Positions 1 through 8,653 of a stretch of DNA of 27,688 bases are shown in pieces. Source of the stretch: JAVKSL01 sp039583695 (GTDB taxonomy: Bacteria; Actinomycetota; Acidimicrobiia; Acidimicrobiales; JAJPHD01); assembly GCA_039583695.1 (NCBI GenBank), contig JAVKSL010000036.1, positions 1-27,688 of the forward strand, written 5' to 3'. The translations under genes and the position numbers were made by a program. The number at the start of each line of letters is the position of its first letter. Positions within the stretch are counted from its first letter, which is position 1. The notes beneath the pieces were generated by a model. That model was not told the DNA's origin, did no database searches, and saw only the letters and a list, made by a program, of their open reading frames with translations.

Positions 1-1
1 G

Positions 2-700
2 CCCGAGGCACCAGTGCGCTTCGGGTCCAGCCCGGAGCACTTCGCCGCCGAGCTGCTTCCTCGCCTGGTCGGGCTCGGGGTATCCGTGTCGGCAGTCTTC
101 GGGAGCGATCCCGAGCTGTTCGGACTGCTCGACCGCGGCGAGGTGGACGTCGTGGTGACCGCCTCGACCCCTCCCCGGCGCAGCGCGATTGGCACCCAAG
201 TCGCCTCGAGGCGCTTCGTGCTGGTGGCGGCTCCTGGACTGGCGCCGGAAATGCCGCTGCGCTCCCTGGACACGCTGGGATCGTGGCTGGTGGACCGGCC
301 GTGGGCCTCCTACAGCGGTGAGCTCCCGCTTACCCGGCGCTTCTGGCAGGCAGCCCTCGGGCGCCCCTTCGCCGCCCGGCTCCAGGTGGTGGCTCCCGAC
401 CTGCGAGCCGTGCTCCGCGCCGTCGAGCTGGGCCTGGGTGTGAGCCTGCTGCCCAGCTTCGTGTGCATCGACGCTCTCGCCGCCGGACGCGTCGTGGAGC
501 TGTTCCCGGTCTCCCACCTGGTCCCGGAGCAGCCATGGTTCGCATGCACCCGTCACGGCGCCTACACCCGGAGCAACGTCCGGGCGATCCTGGAAGCCCT
601 CATGGCCCCCGCCGCCGGCCACGACGCTCGCGTCGGAGGGAGCGTCGAGGTCAGCTCATCGGGCGGACCGGGTGACAACACGGACTGCTGGGACGGCTGA
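2..700 (+). CDS. LysR-family transcriptional regulator, C-terminal part (5' end outside window)
   Basis: The frame is open from the first bases of the window, so the gene starts upstream and only the effector-binding part is visible. The sequence beginning VRFGSSPEHFAAELLPRL is typical of the start of the LysR substrate-binding domain (two periplasmic-binding-protein-like lobes). Further support is a 'DVVVTAS' segment, a 'RRFVLVAAPGL' strand, and a 'AVELGLGVSLLPSFV' stretch that matches the conserved late part of the domain (usually G-x-G-[IV]-[AS]-x-[LV]-P). The N-terminal winged helix-turn-helix is missing because of the window edge. The last 25 or so residues are low-complexity and Gly/Ser-rich. 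It is convergent with the phosphoesterase gene, 37 bp apart. LysR genes usually control a divergent neighbour, which would lie outside the window, so its target cannot be named. Family assignment is fairly sure; effector is unknown. Confidence 0.8.
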   Translation, partial: PEAPVRFGSSPEHFAAELLPRLVGLGVSVSAVFGSDPELFGLLDRGEVDVVVTASTPPRRSAIGTQVASRRFVLVAAPGLAPEMPLRSLDTLGSWLVDRPWASYSGELPLTRRFWQAALGRPFAARLQVVAPDLRAVLRAVELGLGVSLLPSFVCIDALAAGRVVELFPVSHLVPEQPWFACTRHGAYTRSNVRAILEALMAPAAGHDARVGGSVEVSSSGGPGDNTDCWDG

Positions 701-737
701 GGCTCCCGGCTGGCCCGGTGCGGTGCTGAGACCGGAT

Positions 738-2252
738 TCATCCCGAGCCTGCCACCGGGGCACCCGGGCAGCGCCCGGCGACACCTGGGTGCACCCCGCT
801 CGGACAGACGAGGGTGGTGGCCGGGTCGGTGGGCAGGATCATAGGTGCCCGGGGCGCTTGGTTGAAGTCGAAGTCGTGGACCAGGTTGCCCAGGATTGGG
901 GTGTCTTCTCGCACGGTGGGGCGGGGGTCGGGTCGGCCGTCGGTCCTGGGGTCGAGACGTGCACCGCCCAAGAAGTCATCCTCGATGAACTTGAGGTACG
1001 CGTCAAAGCTGAGCGTCTGGTGATCGACGTAACCGGTCTTGGCGTACGGGCTGATCACCAGGCCAGGGACCCGGATCCCATAGCCGAGGGCGTCGACGGT
1101 GGGCGGCACCACCTGGTCGTAGAAGCCGCCCCAGTCGTCCCAGGTCAGAAAGATTGCGGTGGAGTCCCAGTCGGGGCTGGCCATGACCGAGTTGACGATA
1201 TTGGTCACGTATGACTGGCCGACCGACACCAGGGCCGGCGGGTGCTCGCTGTCGTATGCGTTGGGCAACACCCACGACACCGCGGGAAGGGTACCCGCCC
1301 TGGCTTGCGCGAAGAACGCGGCCTGGTCCTGGATTGCCCCGGTCTGGGTTCCCACGTCGGTGAAGCCGGGCAGGACGTTCCAGATCTCCGGGACGCTCCC
1401 ATCTGCGCTGCGGGCGTTGTTGGCGAACGCCCCCTTCTTCTTGGACTTGGTGGTCTTCTTGGCATTGGTGGTGAGGGACGACACCGGGGTCTTATCGGGG
1501 ATGGCTCCGTGGTCGAGGTACCAGCCCCAGCTCACGTGGTGCTGGGCCAGCAGGTAGGTGAGGTTGGTCCAGCCGAACGGCGTGGGCTTGGTCATGGTCC
1601 GATCCTTCGGATCGAGCGAAGACGAGCAGGTCGAGGGGTCCTGGGGGTTGGTGCAGCTCGCTGCCCATCCCGAGATCAAATACAGGTGCGACGGGAAGCT
1701 CCAGGAGTGGACCGACTCGTACATGTGATCCTGGAGGACGTAGTGTTGGGCATAGGCCCAGTAGTTGGGGATGTCGCTGCCATCATGGTAGCCCATTACG
1801 TCAGTGTTGTTCTTGCCATGCGTGCACACCGGGTTGGTTGGATCGGCACAGCCCTTCTTCCCCTTTTGGGCCTGGGCGATGAAGCCGTTCATCTTCCCGC
1901 CGTTGACGTCGGCCGTGCTGTTGACTGCATTGTGCGGGCCCCCGCCGTTGAGGTCGGCGTGGTCGAGGTAGGGCTTGACGCAAGCACCGGTGGCCGGGTC
2001 GGGGACGCAGACGGTGGGCACTCCGTTGGCCACGGGGATCCCGTCCGCTCCGGGGTAGGTCCCGAAGTAGGAGTCAAAAGATCGGTTCTCCTGGAAGATG
2101 ATCACCACATGACGGATCTTGTGGATCCCGGTGGCCGTTGCGGGAGATGACGGGCTGGCACCACCGCACGAGGCGGCAAGGAGGGCGCACGCGACGACCA
2201 AGCCGCCGCGGCCCGCCAGTCGCGCACGTGAAGCGGTGACTCGCCTGGCCAT
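738..2252 (-). CDS. Phosphoesterase-family (phospholipase C / acid phosphatase AcpA-like) lipoprotein
   Basis: A 504-residue predicted secreted phosphoesterase of the PF04185 family, which hydrolyses phosphate mono- or diesters outside the cytoplasm. I chose the ATG at 2252: it gives a classical signal (basic MARRVTASRARLAGR, hydrophobic GLVVACALLAAS, then Cys29, a slightly relaxed lipobox), has AGGA 11 bases upstream, and leaves room for the promoter; an upstream frame extension to 2324 would run through that promoter. The family signature HVVIIFQENRSFDSYFG lies at about residues 48-64, with the active-site region ENRSFD. Later conserved blocks are 'SWSFPSHLYLISGW', 'TWDDWGGFYDQVVPP' and 'RVPGLVISPYAK'. 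A Lys-rich insert at about residues 261-272 (TTNAKK then TTKSKK) comes from an 18-bp duplication. Substrate cannot be told; an upstream PHO-box-like array suggests induction by phosphate limitation. Confidence 0.85.
   Translation of the reverse strand: MARRVTASRARLAGRGGLVVACALLAASCGGASPSSPATATGIHKIRHVVIIFQENRSFDSYFGTYPGADGIPVANGVPTVCVPDPATGACVKPYLDHADLNGGGPHNAVNSTADVNGGKMNGFIAQAQKGKKGCADPTNPVCTHGKNNTDVMGYHDGSDIPNYWAYAQHYVLQDHMYESVHSWSFPSHLYLISGWAASCTNPQDPSTCSSSLDPKDRTMTKPTPFGWTNLTYLLAQHHVSWGWYLDHGAIPDKTPVSSLTTNAKKTTKSKKKGAFANNARSADGSVPEIWNVLPGFTDVGTQTGAIQDQAAFFAQARAGTLPAVSWVLPNAYDSEHPPALVSVGQSYVTNIVNSVMASPDWDSTAIFLTWDDWGGFYDQVVPPTVDALGYGIRVPGLVISPYAKTGYVDHQTLSFDAYLKFIEDDFLGGARLDPRTDGRPDPRPTVREDTPILGNLVHDFDFNQAPRAPMILPTDPATTLVCPSGVHPGVAGRCPGAPVAGSG
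1437..1472 (-). repeat. 18-bp in-frame tandem duplication in the phosphoesterase gene
   Basis: Two adjacent 18-bp copies (1437-1454 and 1455-1472 on the plus strand), each beginning CTTCTTGG and ending TTGGTGGT, differ at only two bases. On the coding strand they encode TTKSKK and TTNAKK, a Lys/Thr-rich insert between two conserved parts of the enzyme. It is one of several in-frame duplications in this window. Confidence 0.8.
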
Positions 2253-2307
2253 TGTTCCAGTCGTCCTGACTCGCCGAGCTGGCGTGATGGGCTGCTCCCG
2301 ATGTCTC

Positions 2308-2313
2308 ACTACA
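2308..2313 (-). promoter_or_regulatory. Candidate -10 of the phosphoesterase promoter
   Basis: TGTAGT read on the minus strand, ten bases after the last 11-bp repeat and about 56 bases before the chosen ATG. It matches the -10 consensus at four of six positions. A -35 is lacking; the repeats occupy that place. Confidence 0.4.
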
Positions 2314-2323
2314 GCTTGGGACA

Positions 2324-2367
2324 CGGGGATGAGCGAGAAGTTAGCGAAAGATTAGGGAACGATTAGG
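2324..2367 (-). promoter_or_regulatory. PHO-box-like operator: four 11-bp direct repeats
   Basis: Read towards the phosphoesterase gene, four consecutive 11-bp units follow each other without gaps: CCTAATCGTTC (2357-2367), CCTAATCTTTC (2346-2356), GCTAACTTCTC (2335-2345) and GCTCATCCCCG (2324-2334). The first seven bases are best conserved and the last four are more variable. That is the layout known for PhoP/PhoB-type response-regulator sites, which are direct repeats one helical turn apart; the last unit is close to the Streptomyces PHO-box unit. Ten bases further on is TGTAGT (2308-2313), a plausible -10, and no good -35 is present, as expected for an activator-dependent promoter. The downstream gene is a phosphoesterase, which fits phosphate control. 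The repeat pattern is seen directly; the regulator is inferred. Confidence 0.6.
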
Positions 2368-2495
2368 AGTCGGCATGTAGCCCGCCCAAGGTTCTCTGGA
2401 CACGCTGACCTGCGGGGAGGGAGGACGGGCAGGCGTGCAGCGCATCACCTGGGCTAGGGCCTGTCTCGGGGGGAGCTGACCGCTGCGTCCCCTGC

Positions 2496-2501
2496 TAAAA
2501 T
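2496..2501 (+). promoter_or_regulatory. Candidate -10 of the gltB promoter
   Basis: TAAAAT stands out in a very G+C-rich context 77 bases before the gltB ATG, matching the -10 consensus at five of six positions. The nearest -35-like sequence (CTGACC, 2476-2481) has a spacer of only 14 bases, so the -35 is doubtful. An activator or an extended -10 would be needed. Confidence 0.35.
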
Positions 2502-2577
2502 GGCTCGGCCACACGAGGGCCAGCGTCGTCCCTCTCAGTTGATGCCCCAGCGACAGCAACTCCCGGAAGGACGATGC

Positions 2578-5500
2578 ATGAGTGAATCCCCAACACCCAG
2601 CGGGCTGTACCGGCCCGACTTCGAGCACGACAGCTGCGGGGTGTCGTTCGTGGTGGACATGCACGGTCGGCGAAGCCACCGCATGGTGCGCCTGGGCCTG
2701 GACAGCTTGTGTCACCTGGAGCACCGAGGAGCGACGGGCGCCGAGGTCAACACTGGCGACGGGGCGGGGATCCTCATCCAGGTCCCCGACAGCTTCTGCC
2801 GCGCGACCGCCCCCTGCCAGCTGCCGCCACCGGGCGCGTATGCCACCGGCATCGCCTTGTTGTCCGCCGAGCCCACCGAGGCCGCAGAGGAGCGGACCGC
2901 CATCGAGGGCTTGGCCCTAGACGAGGGGCTTGCGGTGCTCGGCTGGCGGGAGGTCCCCACGGACGACTCCTTGGTGGGCAGCATCGCCCGCTCGGCGATG
3001 CCCTCTTTCTGGCAGCCGTTCATCGCCGGCGGGAGCGGGGCTGCCAAACAGGCCAAGACCGACCCCCTTGGGCTGGAACGGCGCATCTACATGCTGCGCA
3101 AGCGGGTGGAGCACGAGACGGGGACCTACTTTGCCTCCCTGTCCAGCCGGACAATGGTCTACAAGGGTATGCTGACGGCCGGTCAGCTCGGGGACTTCTT
3201 CGCCGATCTAACCGACGAGCGACTGGACAGCGCTCTGGCCCTGGTGCACTCGCGTTTCTCGACCAACACCTTCCCGAGCTGGCCCCTCGCCCATCCTTAC
3301 CGCTTCATGGCCCACAACGGCGAGATCAACACCCTCAAAGGCAACCGCAACTGGATGCGAGCCCGTGAGTCGCTCCTCGCTTCTGACCTGCTGCCCGGGG
3401 ACCTGGAGCGCATCTTCCCGATAGTCACTCCCGGAGCCAGCGACTCGGCCACCTTCGACGAGGTGCTGGAGCTGTTGCACATGGGGGGGCGCAGCTTGCC
3501 CCACTCGGTGCTGATGATGATTCCCGAGGCATGGGAGAACCACAAGGAGATGGACCCCGCCCGCCGGGCATTCTACCAGTTCCACTCGGCGCTGATGGAA
3601 CCCTGGGACGGTCCGGCTTCCATAGCCTTCACCGACGGCAGCGTCATCGGGGCCGTCCTGGACCGGAACGGGCTGCGTCCTTCGCGCTACTGGGTAACCG
3701 ACGACGGTCTGGTCATCATGGCATCGGAGGTCGGGGTCATCGACGTGGCGCCCGAGCACGTGGTGCAGCGAGGCCGCCTCCAGCCTGGACGGATGTTCCT
3801 GGTAGACACCACCCAGGGTCGCATCGTGGCCGACGAGGAGATCAAGGCCACCCTCGCAGCCGAGCACCCCTACTCGGAGTGGCTGGCCGCTCAACAGGTG
3901 CATTTCGACAAGCTCCCGAGCCGCTTCACCCTCACGCCCCAGCACGCCTCGGTCGTGGCTTTCCAGCGCCTGTTCGGCTACACCACCGAGGACCTCAAGG
4001 TGCTGCTGGGCCCGATGGCCCGCACCGGGGCCGAGCCCATTGGCTCTATGGGCACCGACACCCCACTGGCCGTCCTGTCGGAGAGGCCGCGACTCCTCTA
4101 CGACTACTTTGCCCAGCTGTTCGCCCAGGTGACCAACCCACCGCTCGATGCCATCCGCGAGGAGCTGGTGACCTCGCTCGGCGCCACGATCGGCCCAGAG
4201 CGCAACCTGCTCAACCCCGAGCCAGCCAGCTGTCACCAGATCGTCATGCCCCAGCCAATCCTCACCAACTCCGAGCTGGCCAAGCTGTTATACATTGACG
4301 ACGACGGTGATCGGCCCGGCTGGAAGACCTTCGCAATCGACGGGCTGTTCCCCGTACAGGGCGACGAGCCGGCCGGCACGCGCCTTGGCAACGCCCTAGA
4401 CGACGTCTGCGCCCGGGTCAGCCAGGCGATAGACGGCGGAGCGACTTTCGTCGTCCTCTCCGACCGGCACTCCAACGCCACCCTGGCCCCTATTCCCGCC
4501 CTCCTGCTGGTCAGCGCGGTCCACCACCACCTGATTGTCGAGCGCACCCGCACCCGGGTGGGCCTCATCGTCGAGACCGGCGAGGCTCGGGAGGTTCACC
4601 ACTTCGCCCTGCTGCTCGGCTACGGCGCCGCGGCCATCAACCCCTACCTGGCATTCGACTCGATCACCCACCTCGTGGCCGACGGGACCATCACCGAGCA
4701 GTCCCCGGAGCGGGCGATCCGCAACTACATCAAAGCCTCCAGCAAGGGCGTGCTCAAGATCATGTCCAAGATGGGCATCTCCACCGTGGCCTCATACACC
4801 GGAGCGCAGGTATTCGAAGCCATCGGCCTTTCTCATGACCTGGTGGACCACCACTTCGGAGGCACCGTCAGCCGCATTGGCGGTGCCGGGCTGGAAGAGC
4901 TGGCCAGCGAAGTCCTGGCTCGCCACGCAATCGCCTGGCCCGCCCGCCCCAGCGAGCTCGCCCATCGTGAGCTGGGTGTCGGAGGCGAGTACCAGTGGCG
5001 CCGGGAGGGCGAGTACCACCTGTTCAACCCGACCACAGTCCACAAGCTCCAGCACGCCACGCGCACCAAGCGCTACTCCATCTTCAAGGAGTACACGACC
5101 GCGGTGGACACCCAGGGCACCAGGCTGGCCACGCTCAGGGGCCTGTTCCGGCTCCGACCCGCCGGGGAGCAGGGTCGAGAGCCTGTTCCCATCGACGAGG
5201 TCGAGCCGGTCGGCCAGATCGTCAAGCGCTTCTCCACCGGGGCCATGTCGTACGGGTCCATCTCGGCCGAGGCCCACCAGACCCTGGCCATCGCCATGAA
5301 CCGGCTCGGTGCTCGCTCCAATACCGGCGAGGGCGGCGAGGACGCCGATCGCTTCACTCCCGACCCCAACGGGGACTTGCGGCGCAGCGCGATCAAGCAG
5401 GTCGCCTCGGGACGCTTCGGGGTGACCAGCGAGTACCTGGTGAACGCCGACGACCTGCAGATCAAGATGGCTCAGGGCGCCAAGCCCGGCGAGGGCGGCC

Positions 5501-7152
5501 AGCTCCCCGGCCACAAGGTGTACCCCTGGATCGCCAAGACACGCTACTCCACCCCCGGGGTGGGGCTCATCTCTCCCCCACCTCACCACGACATCTATTC
5601 CATCGAGGACCTGGCGCAGCTCGTCTACGACCTGAAGAATGCCAACGACCGCGCCCGGGTGCACGTGAAGCTGGTGGCCGAGGTGGGGGTTGGCACCGTG
5701 GCCGCCGGGGTATCCAAGGCACACGCCGACGTGGTGCTGATCTCCGGCCACGACGGCGGCACGGGCGCCTCGCCACTCAACTCGCTCAAGCACGCCGGAG
5801 TCCCCTGGGAGCTGGGACTGGCCGAGACGCAGCAGACCCTCATGCTCAACCGCCTGCGCGACCGGATCGTGGTCCAGGTGGACGGCCAGCTCAAGACCGG
5901 GCGAGACGTGGTCGTCGCCGCGCTGCTCGGCGCGGAGGAGTTCGGCTTTGCCACCGCGCCGCTGGTCGTGAGCGGTTGCGTGATGATGCGGGTCTGTCAC
6001 CTCGACACCTGCCCGGTGGGCATCGCCACCCAGAACCCCGAGCTGCGCAAGCGCTTCACCGGCCAGCCGGAGTTCGTGGTCACCTTCTTCGAATACATTG
6101 CTGAGGAGGTCCGCGAGCTGCTGGCCTCGCTCGGCTACCGCCACCTCGACGAGGTGATCGGCCATCCCGAGCTGCTCGACACGACCCAGGCGGTAGAGCA
6201 CTGGAAGGCGCACGGCCTTGACCTCTCCCCCATCCTGGCAGCCCCCGACGCCCCGGCGGATGCTCCCCGCCACCAGGTCGTACCCCAGGACCACGGCTTG
6301 GACCGGGTGCTCGACCGAACCCTCATCAGGGCCTGCAGGCCGGCGCTCGAGGACGCGCAGCCGGTGCGCCTGGCCTTCGCCATCCACAACGTCAACCGCA
6401 CGGTGGGCACGCTGCTCGGCGCCGAGGTGACCCGCCGTTACGGGGGGGGCGGCCTGCCGCCGGGAACCATCGACATCTCTTTCACCGGGTCCGCGGGCCA
6501 GAGCTTCGGGGCCTTCGTCCCCGCCGGCATCACCCTGCGCCTCGAAGGTGATGCCAACGACTACCTGGGCAAGGGCCTGTCAGGTGGTCGGATAATCCTG
6601 CGGCCGTCACGCCAGGCTCCCCCCGGATTCGTGGCCGAGGAGCAGGTCATAGGTGGAAACGTCATTCTTTACGGCGCCACGGCGGGCGAGGTCTTCATCC
6701 GCGGAGTCGTCGGGGAGCGCTTTGCCGTGCGCAACTCCGGCGCCCTCGCCGTCGTGGAGGGCATCGGTGACCATGGCTGCGAGTACATGACGGGTGGGAG
6801 GGCAGTGGTGCTGGGCCCCACCGGGCGCAATTTCGGGGCAGGAATGTCGGGGGGGATCGGGTATGTCTGGGATCCCCGGGGGCTCTTGGGGCGCATGGTC
6901 AACCCCGAGATGGTGGACCTCGAGGGCCTCGACGCCGAGGACATAATCTGGCTGGCGGAGACGCTGGCTCGGCACATCGACGAGACTGGCTCGGCCGTGG
7001 CGGCGGCGATCCTCGCCGACTGGGCCTCTTCCCAAACCCGCTTCGTCAAGGTCATGCCCAGGGATTACAAACGGGTCGTGGAGGCCGCACGACTGGCGTC
7101 CGAACAGGGTGTCCCGGTGGACCAGGCGATAATGGCTGCCGCTCATGGGTAA
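2578..7152 (+). CDS. gltB: Glutamate synthase (NADPH) large subunit
   Basis: The large (alpha) subunit of bacterial glutamate synthase, which with GltD makes two glutamates from glutamine and 2-oxoglutarate. The ATG at 2578 is preceded by GGAAGG seven bases away and gives a 1,524-residue protein, the usual size. Cys20 in FEHDSCGV is the expected N-terminal amidotransferase nucleophile, exposed when a short 19-residue propeptide is removed. The class II glutaminase domain covers about residues 20-400 ('HSRFSTNTFPSWPLAHPYRFMAHNGEINT' region). The central domain follows, then the FMN/2-oxoglutarate barrel with 'FSTGAMSYGSIS' and 'GEGGQLPGHKV'. The 3Fe-4S cysteines are C1134, C1140 and C1145 (C-x5-C-x4-C). 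The C-terminal glycine-rich beta-helix contains 'LSGGRI' and 'MTGGRAVVLG'. It overlaps gltD by 8 bp, so the two are co-transcribed and probably translationally coupled. Confidence 0.97.
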   Translation: MSESPTPSGLYRPDFEHDSCGVSFVVDMHGRRSHRMVRLGLDSLCHLEHRGATGAEVNTGDGAGILIQVPDSFCRATAPCQLPPPGAYATGIALLSAEPTEAAEERTAIEGLALDEGLAVLGWREVPTDDSLVGSIARSAMPSFWQPFIAGGSGAAKQAKTDPLGLERRIYMLRKRVEHETGTYFASLSSRTMVYKGMLTAGQLGDFFADLTDERLDSALALVHSRFSTNTFPSWPLAHPYRFMAHNGEINTLKGNRNWMRARESLLASDLLPGDLERIFPIVTPGASDSATFDEVLELLHMGGRSLPHSVLMMIPEAWENHKEMDPARRAFYQFHSALMEPWDGPASIAFTDGSVIGAVLDRNGLRPSRYWVTDDGLVIMASEVGVIDVAPEHVVQRGRLQPGRMFLVDTTQGRIVADEEIKATLAAEHPYSEWLAAQQVHFDKLPSRFTLTPQHASVVAFQRLFGYTTEDLKVLLGPMARTGAEPIGSMGTDTPLAVLSERPRLLYDYFAQLFAQVTNPPLDAIREELVTSLGATIGPERNLLNPEPASCHQIVMPQPILTNSELAKLLYIDDDGDRPGWKTFAIDGLFPVQGDEPAGTRLGNALDDVCARVSQAIDGGATFVVLSDRHSNATLAPIPALLLVSAVHHHLIVERTRTRVGLIVETGEAREVHHFALLLGYGAAAINPYLAFDSITHLVADGTITEQSPERAIRNYIKASSKGVLKIMSKMGISTVASYTGAQVFEAIGLSHDLVDHHFGGTVSRIGGAGLEELASEVLARHAIAWPARPSELAHRELGVGGEYQWRREGEYHLFNPTTVHKLQHATRTKRYSIFKEYTTAVDTQGTRLATLRGLFRLRPAGEQGREPVPIDEVEPVGQIVKRFSTGAMSYGSISAEAHQTLAIAMNRLGARSNTGEGGEDADRFTPDPNGDLRRSAIKQVASGRFGVTSEYLVNADDLQIKMAQGAKPGEGGQLPGHKVYPWIAKTRYSTPGVGLISPPPHHDIYSIEDLAQLVYDLKNANDRARVHVKLVAEVGVGTVAAGVSKAHADVVLISGHDGGTGASPLNSLKHAGVPWELGLAETQQTLMLNRLRDRIVVQVDGQLKTGRDVVVAALLGAEEFGFATAPLVVSGCVMMRVCHLDTCPVGIATQNPELRKRFTGQPEFVVTFFEYIAEEVRELLASLGYRHLDEVIGHPELLDTTQAVEHWKAHGLDLSPILAAPDAPADAPRHQVVPQDHGLDRVLDRTLIRACRPALEDAQPVRLAFAIHNVNRTVGTLLGAEVTRRYGGGGLPPGTIDISFTGSAGQSFGAFVPAGITLRLEGDANDYLGKGLSGGRIILRPSRQAPPGFVAEEQVIGGNVILYGATAGEVFIRGVVGERFAVRNSGALAVVEGIGDHGCEYMTGGRAVVLGPTGRNFGAGMSGGIGYVWDPRGLLGRMVNPEMVDLEGLDAEDIIWLAETLARHIDETGSAVAAAILADWASSQTRFVKVMPRDYKRVVEAARLASEQGVPVDQAIMAAAHG

Positions 7153-8581
7153 GCTCACCGGGTTCATGGAATACGGTAGGGAGACGCCTACCCGCCGCCC
7201 GGTGGCGCTCCGGCTGCGCGACTGGCGCGAGGTGTACGAGCCCTTTCCGGCAGACCACCTGATGAACCAGGCGGCGCGCTGCATGGATTGCGGGATACCT
7301 TTCTGCAACGACGGCTGCCCGCTGGCCAACCTGATCCCGGACTGGAACGACCTGGTCTACCGGGACCACTGGCGGAGCGCCATCGAACGCCTTCACGCCA
7401 CCAACAATTTCCCGGAATTCACCGGGCGGCTCTGTCCCGCCCCCTGCGAGGCCGCTTGCGTGCTGGGAATCAATGCCGACCCGGTGACCATCAAGCAGGT
7501 GGAGCTCTCGATAATCGACAACGCCTGGGAGAGGGGCTGGGTGACCCCAGTGCGGGCGTCGGTTCGCACAACCCGGCGGGTTGCCGTCGTGGGCAGCGGC
7601 CCGTCCGGGCTGGCAGCCGCCCAGCAGCTGACCCGGGCGGGGCATTCGGTCACGGTATACGAGCGAGCGGACCGTATCGGAGGCCTGCTCCGGTATGGCA
7701 TTCCCGAGTTCAAGATGGAAAAGTCGGTGCTGGACAGGCGCCTGGACCAGATGCGCGCCGAGGGCACCTTGTTTGTTTGCGACGTCGAGGTCGGTGTCGA
7801 TCTCGACGCGGAGGAGCTGTGCTCGGCAAGCGATGCGGTGATCATCGCGACCGGCGCGACTTTGGCTCGCGACCTGAGCATTCCGGGGCGGGAGCTGGCG
7901 GGGATCTACCAGGCAATGGAGTACCTGCCCTGGGCCAACCGGGTGCAGGAGGGCGACCTGGCCGAGTCGCCGATCACCGCCGCAGGAAAGCGGGTGGTGA
8001 TAATCGGGGGCGGAGACACGGGGGCCGACTGCCTGGGCACCGTGCACCGCCAAGGGGCCGCCTCGGTCCACCAGTTCGAGATAATGCCCCGTCCCCCTGC
8101 ACAGAGGGCCAGCTCCACCCCGTGGCCAACCTGGCCACTGATGCTGCGGACCTCTTCGGCCCACGAGGAGGGTGGAGAGCGGGTCTTTGCGGTTGAGACC
8201 GAGCGATTCCTCGGTTCTCCGGGGGGTTCCGTCCGGGCGTTGCAGGCGCATCAGGTGGAGGTGAGCTTTTCCGACGGTCGGCCCCGCTTCGATCCGGTCG
8301 AGGGCACCGGCTTCGAGTTGCCCTGTGAACTGGTACTGCTCGCCCTGGGCTTCTCGGGCCCGGAGCGAGCGCTGCCCACCGCCCTCGGGGTGGGCCTGAG
8401 CCCCCGGGGCGCCGTGGCCCGGCACGCCTACGCCACGGACCGGCCTGGGGTCTACGTGTGCGGCGACGCCGGGCGGGGACAGAGCCTGATCGTTTGGGCC
8501 ATCGCCGAGGGTCGCTCTTGCGCCGCCGAGGTGGATCGTCACCTGTGCGGGTCCACGCTCCTGCCCGCTCCAGTACCCTGA
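7145..8581 (+). CDS. gltD: Glutamate synthase small subunit
   Basis: The 478-residue beta subunit, which takes electrons from NADPH through FAD and passes them by Fe-S clusters to GltB. The N-terminal part has the cluster cysteines C46-x2-C49-x4-C54-x3-C58 and a second set in 'LCPAPCEAACVLG' (about residues 97-110). The FAD-binding Rossmann motif VGSGPSGLAAAQQL begins near residue 149, followed by 'GGLLRYGIPEFKMEK'. The NAD(P)H-binding motif IIGGGDTGADC is near residue 285. 'GVYVCGDAGRGQSLIVWAIAEGR' close to the end is the second FAD contact typical of the family. Its ATG lies inside the gltB stop region (8-bp overlap), the normal operon arrangement. Nothing looks damaged. Confidence 0.97.
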   Translation: MGKLTGFMEYGRETPTRRPVALRLRDWREVYEPFPADHLMNQAARCMDCGIPFCNDGCPLANLIPDWNDLVYRDHWRSAIERLHATNNFPEFTGRLCPAPCEAACVLGINADPVTIKQVELSIIDNAWERGWVTPVRASVRTTRRVAVVGSGPSGLAAAQQLTRAGHSVTVYERADRIGGLLRYGIPEFKMEKSVLDRRLDQMRAEGTLFVCDVEVGVDLDAEELCSASDAVIIATGATLARDLSIPGRELAGIYQAMEYLPWANRVQEGDLAESPITAAGKRVVIIGGGDTGADCLGTVHRQGAASVHQFEIMPRPPAQRASSTPWPTWPLMLRTSSAHEEGGERVFAVETERFLGSPGGSVRALQAHQVEVSFSDGRPRFDPVEGTGFELPCELVLLALGFSGPERALPTALGVGLSPRGAVARHAYATDRPGVYVCGDAGRGQSLIVWAIAEGRSCAAEVDRHLCGSTLLPAPVP

Positions 8582-8653
8582 TATGCCCCTTCCCGAGGAG
8601 TATGCGCTCTCCCGCCCTGCCGCCCCGCCCGCCCGGCCTACGCTGGCCCATCC

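Larger units (their letters stand above)
2253..2577. other. Divergent intergenic region between the phosphoesterase gene and gltB
   Basis: This 325-bp stretch has no convincing gene. On the left it holds the phosphoesterase leader, a candidate -10 and four 11-bp direct repeats. On the right it holds a -10-like TAAAAT and the gltB ribosome binding site. The middle part (about 2370-2490) is G-rich and I see no clear structure in it. Confidence 0.6.

Noticed and set aside
1242..2150. Open frame of 302 codons on the plus strand
   Set aside because: Antisense shadow of the phosphoesterase gene, without motifs.
4792..6387. Long open frame (531 codons) on the minus strand
   Set aside because: It lies wholly antisense to the strongly conserved gltB; such frames are common in G+C-rich coding DNA. 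No recognisable motif.
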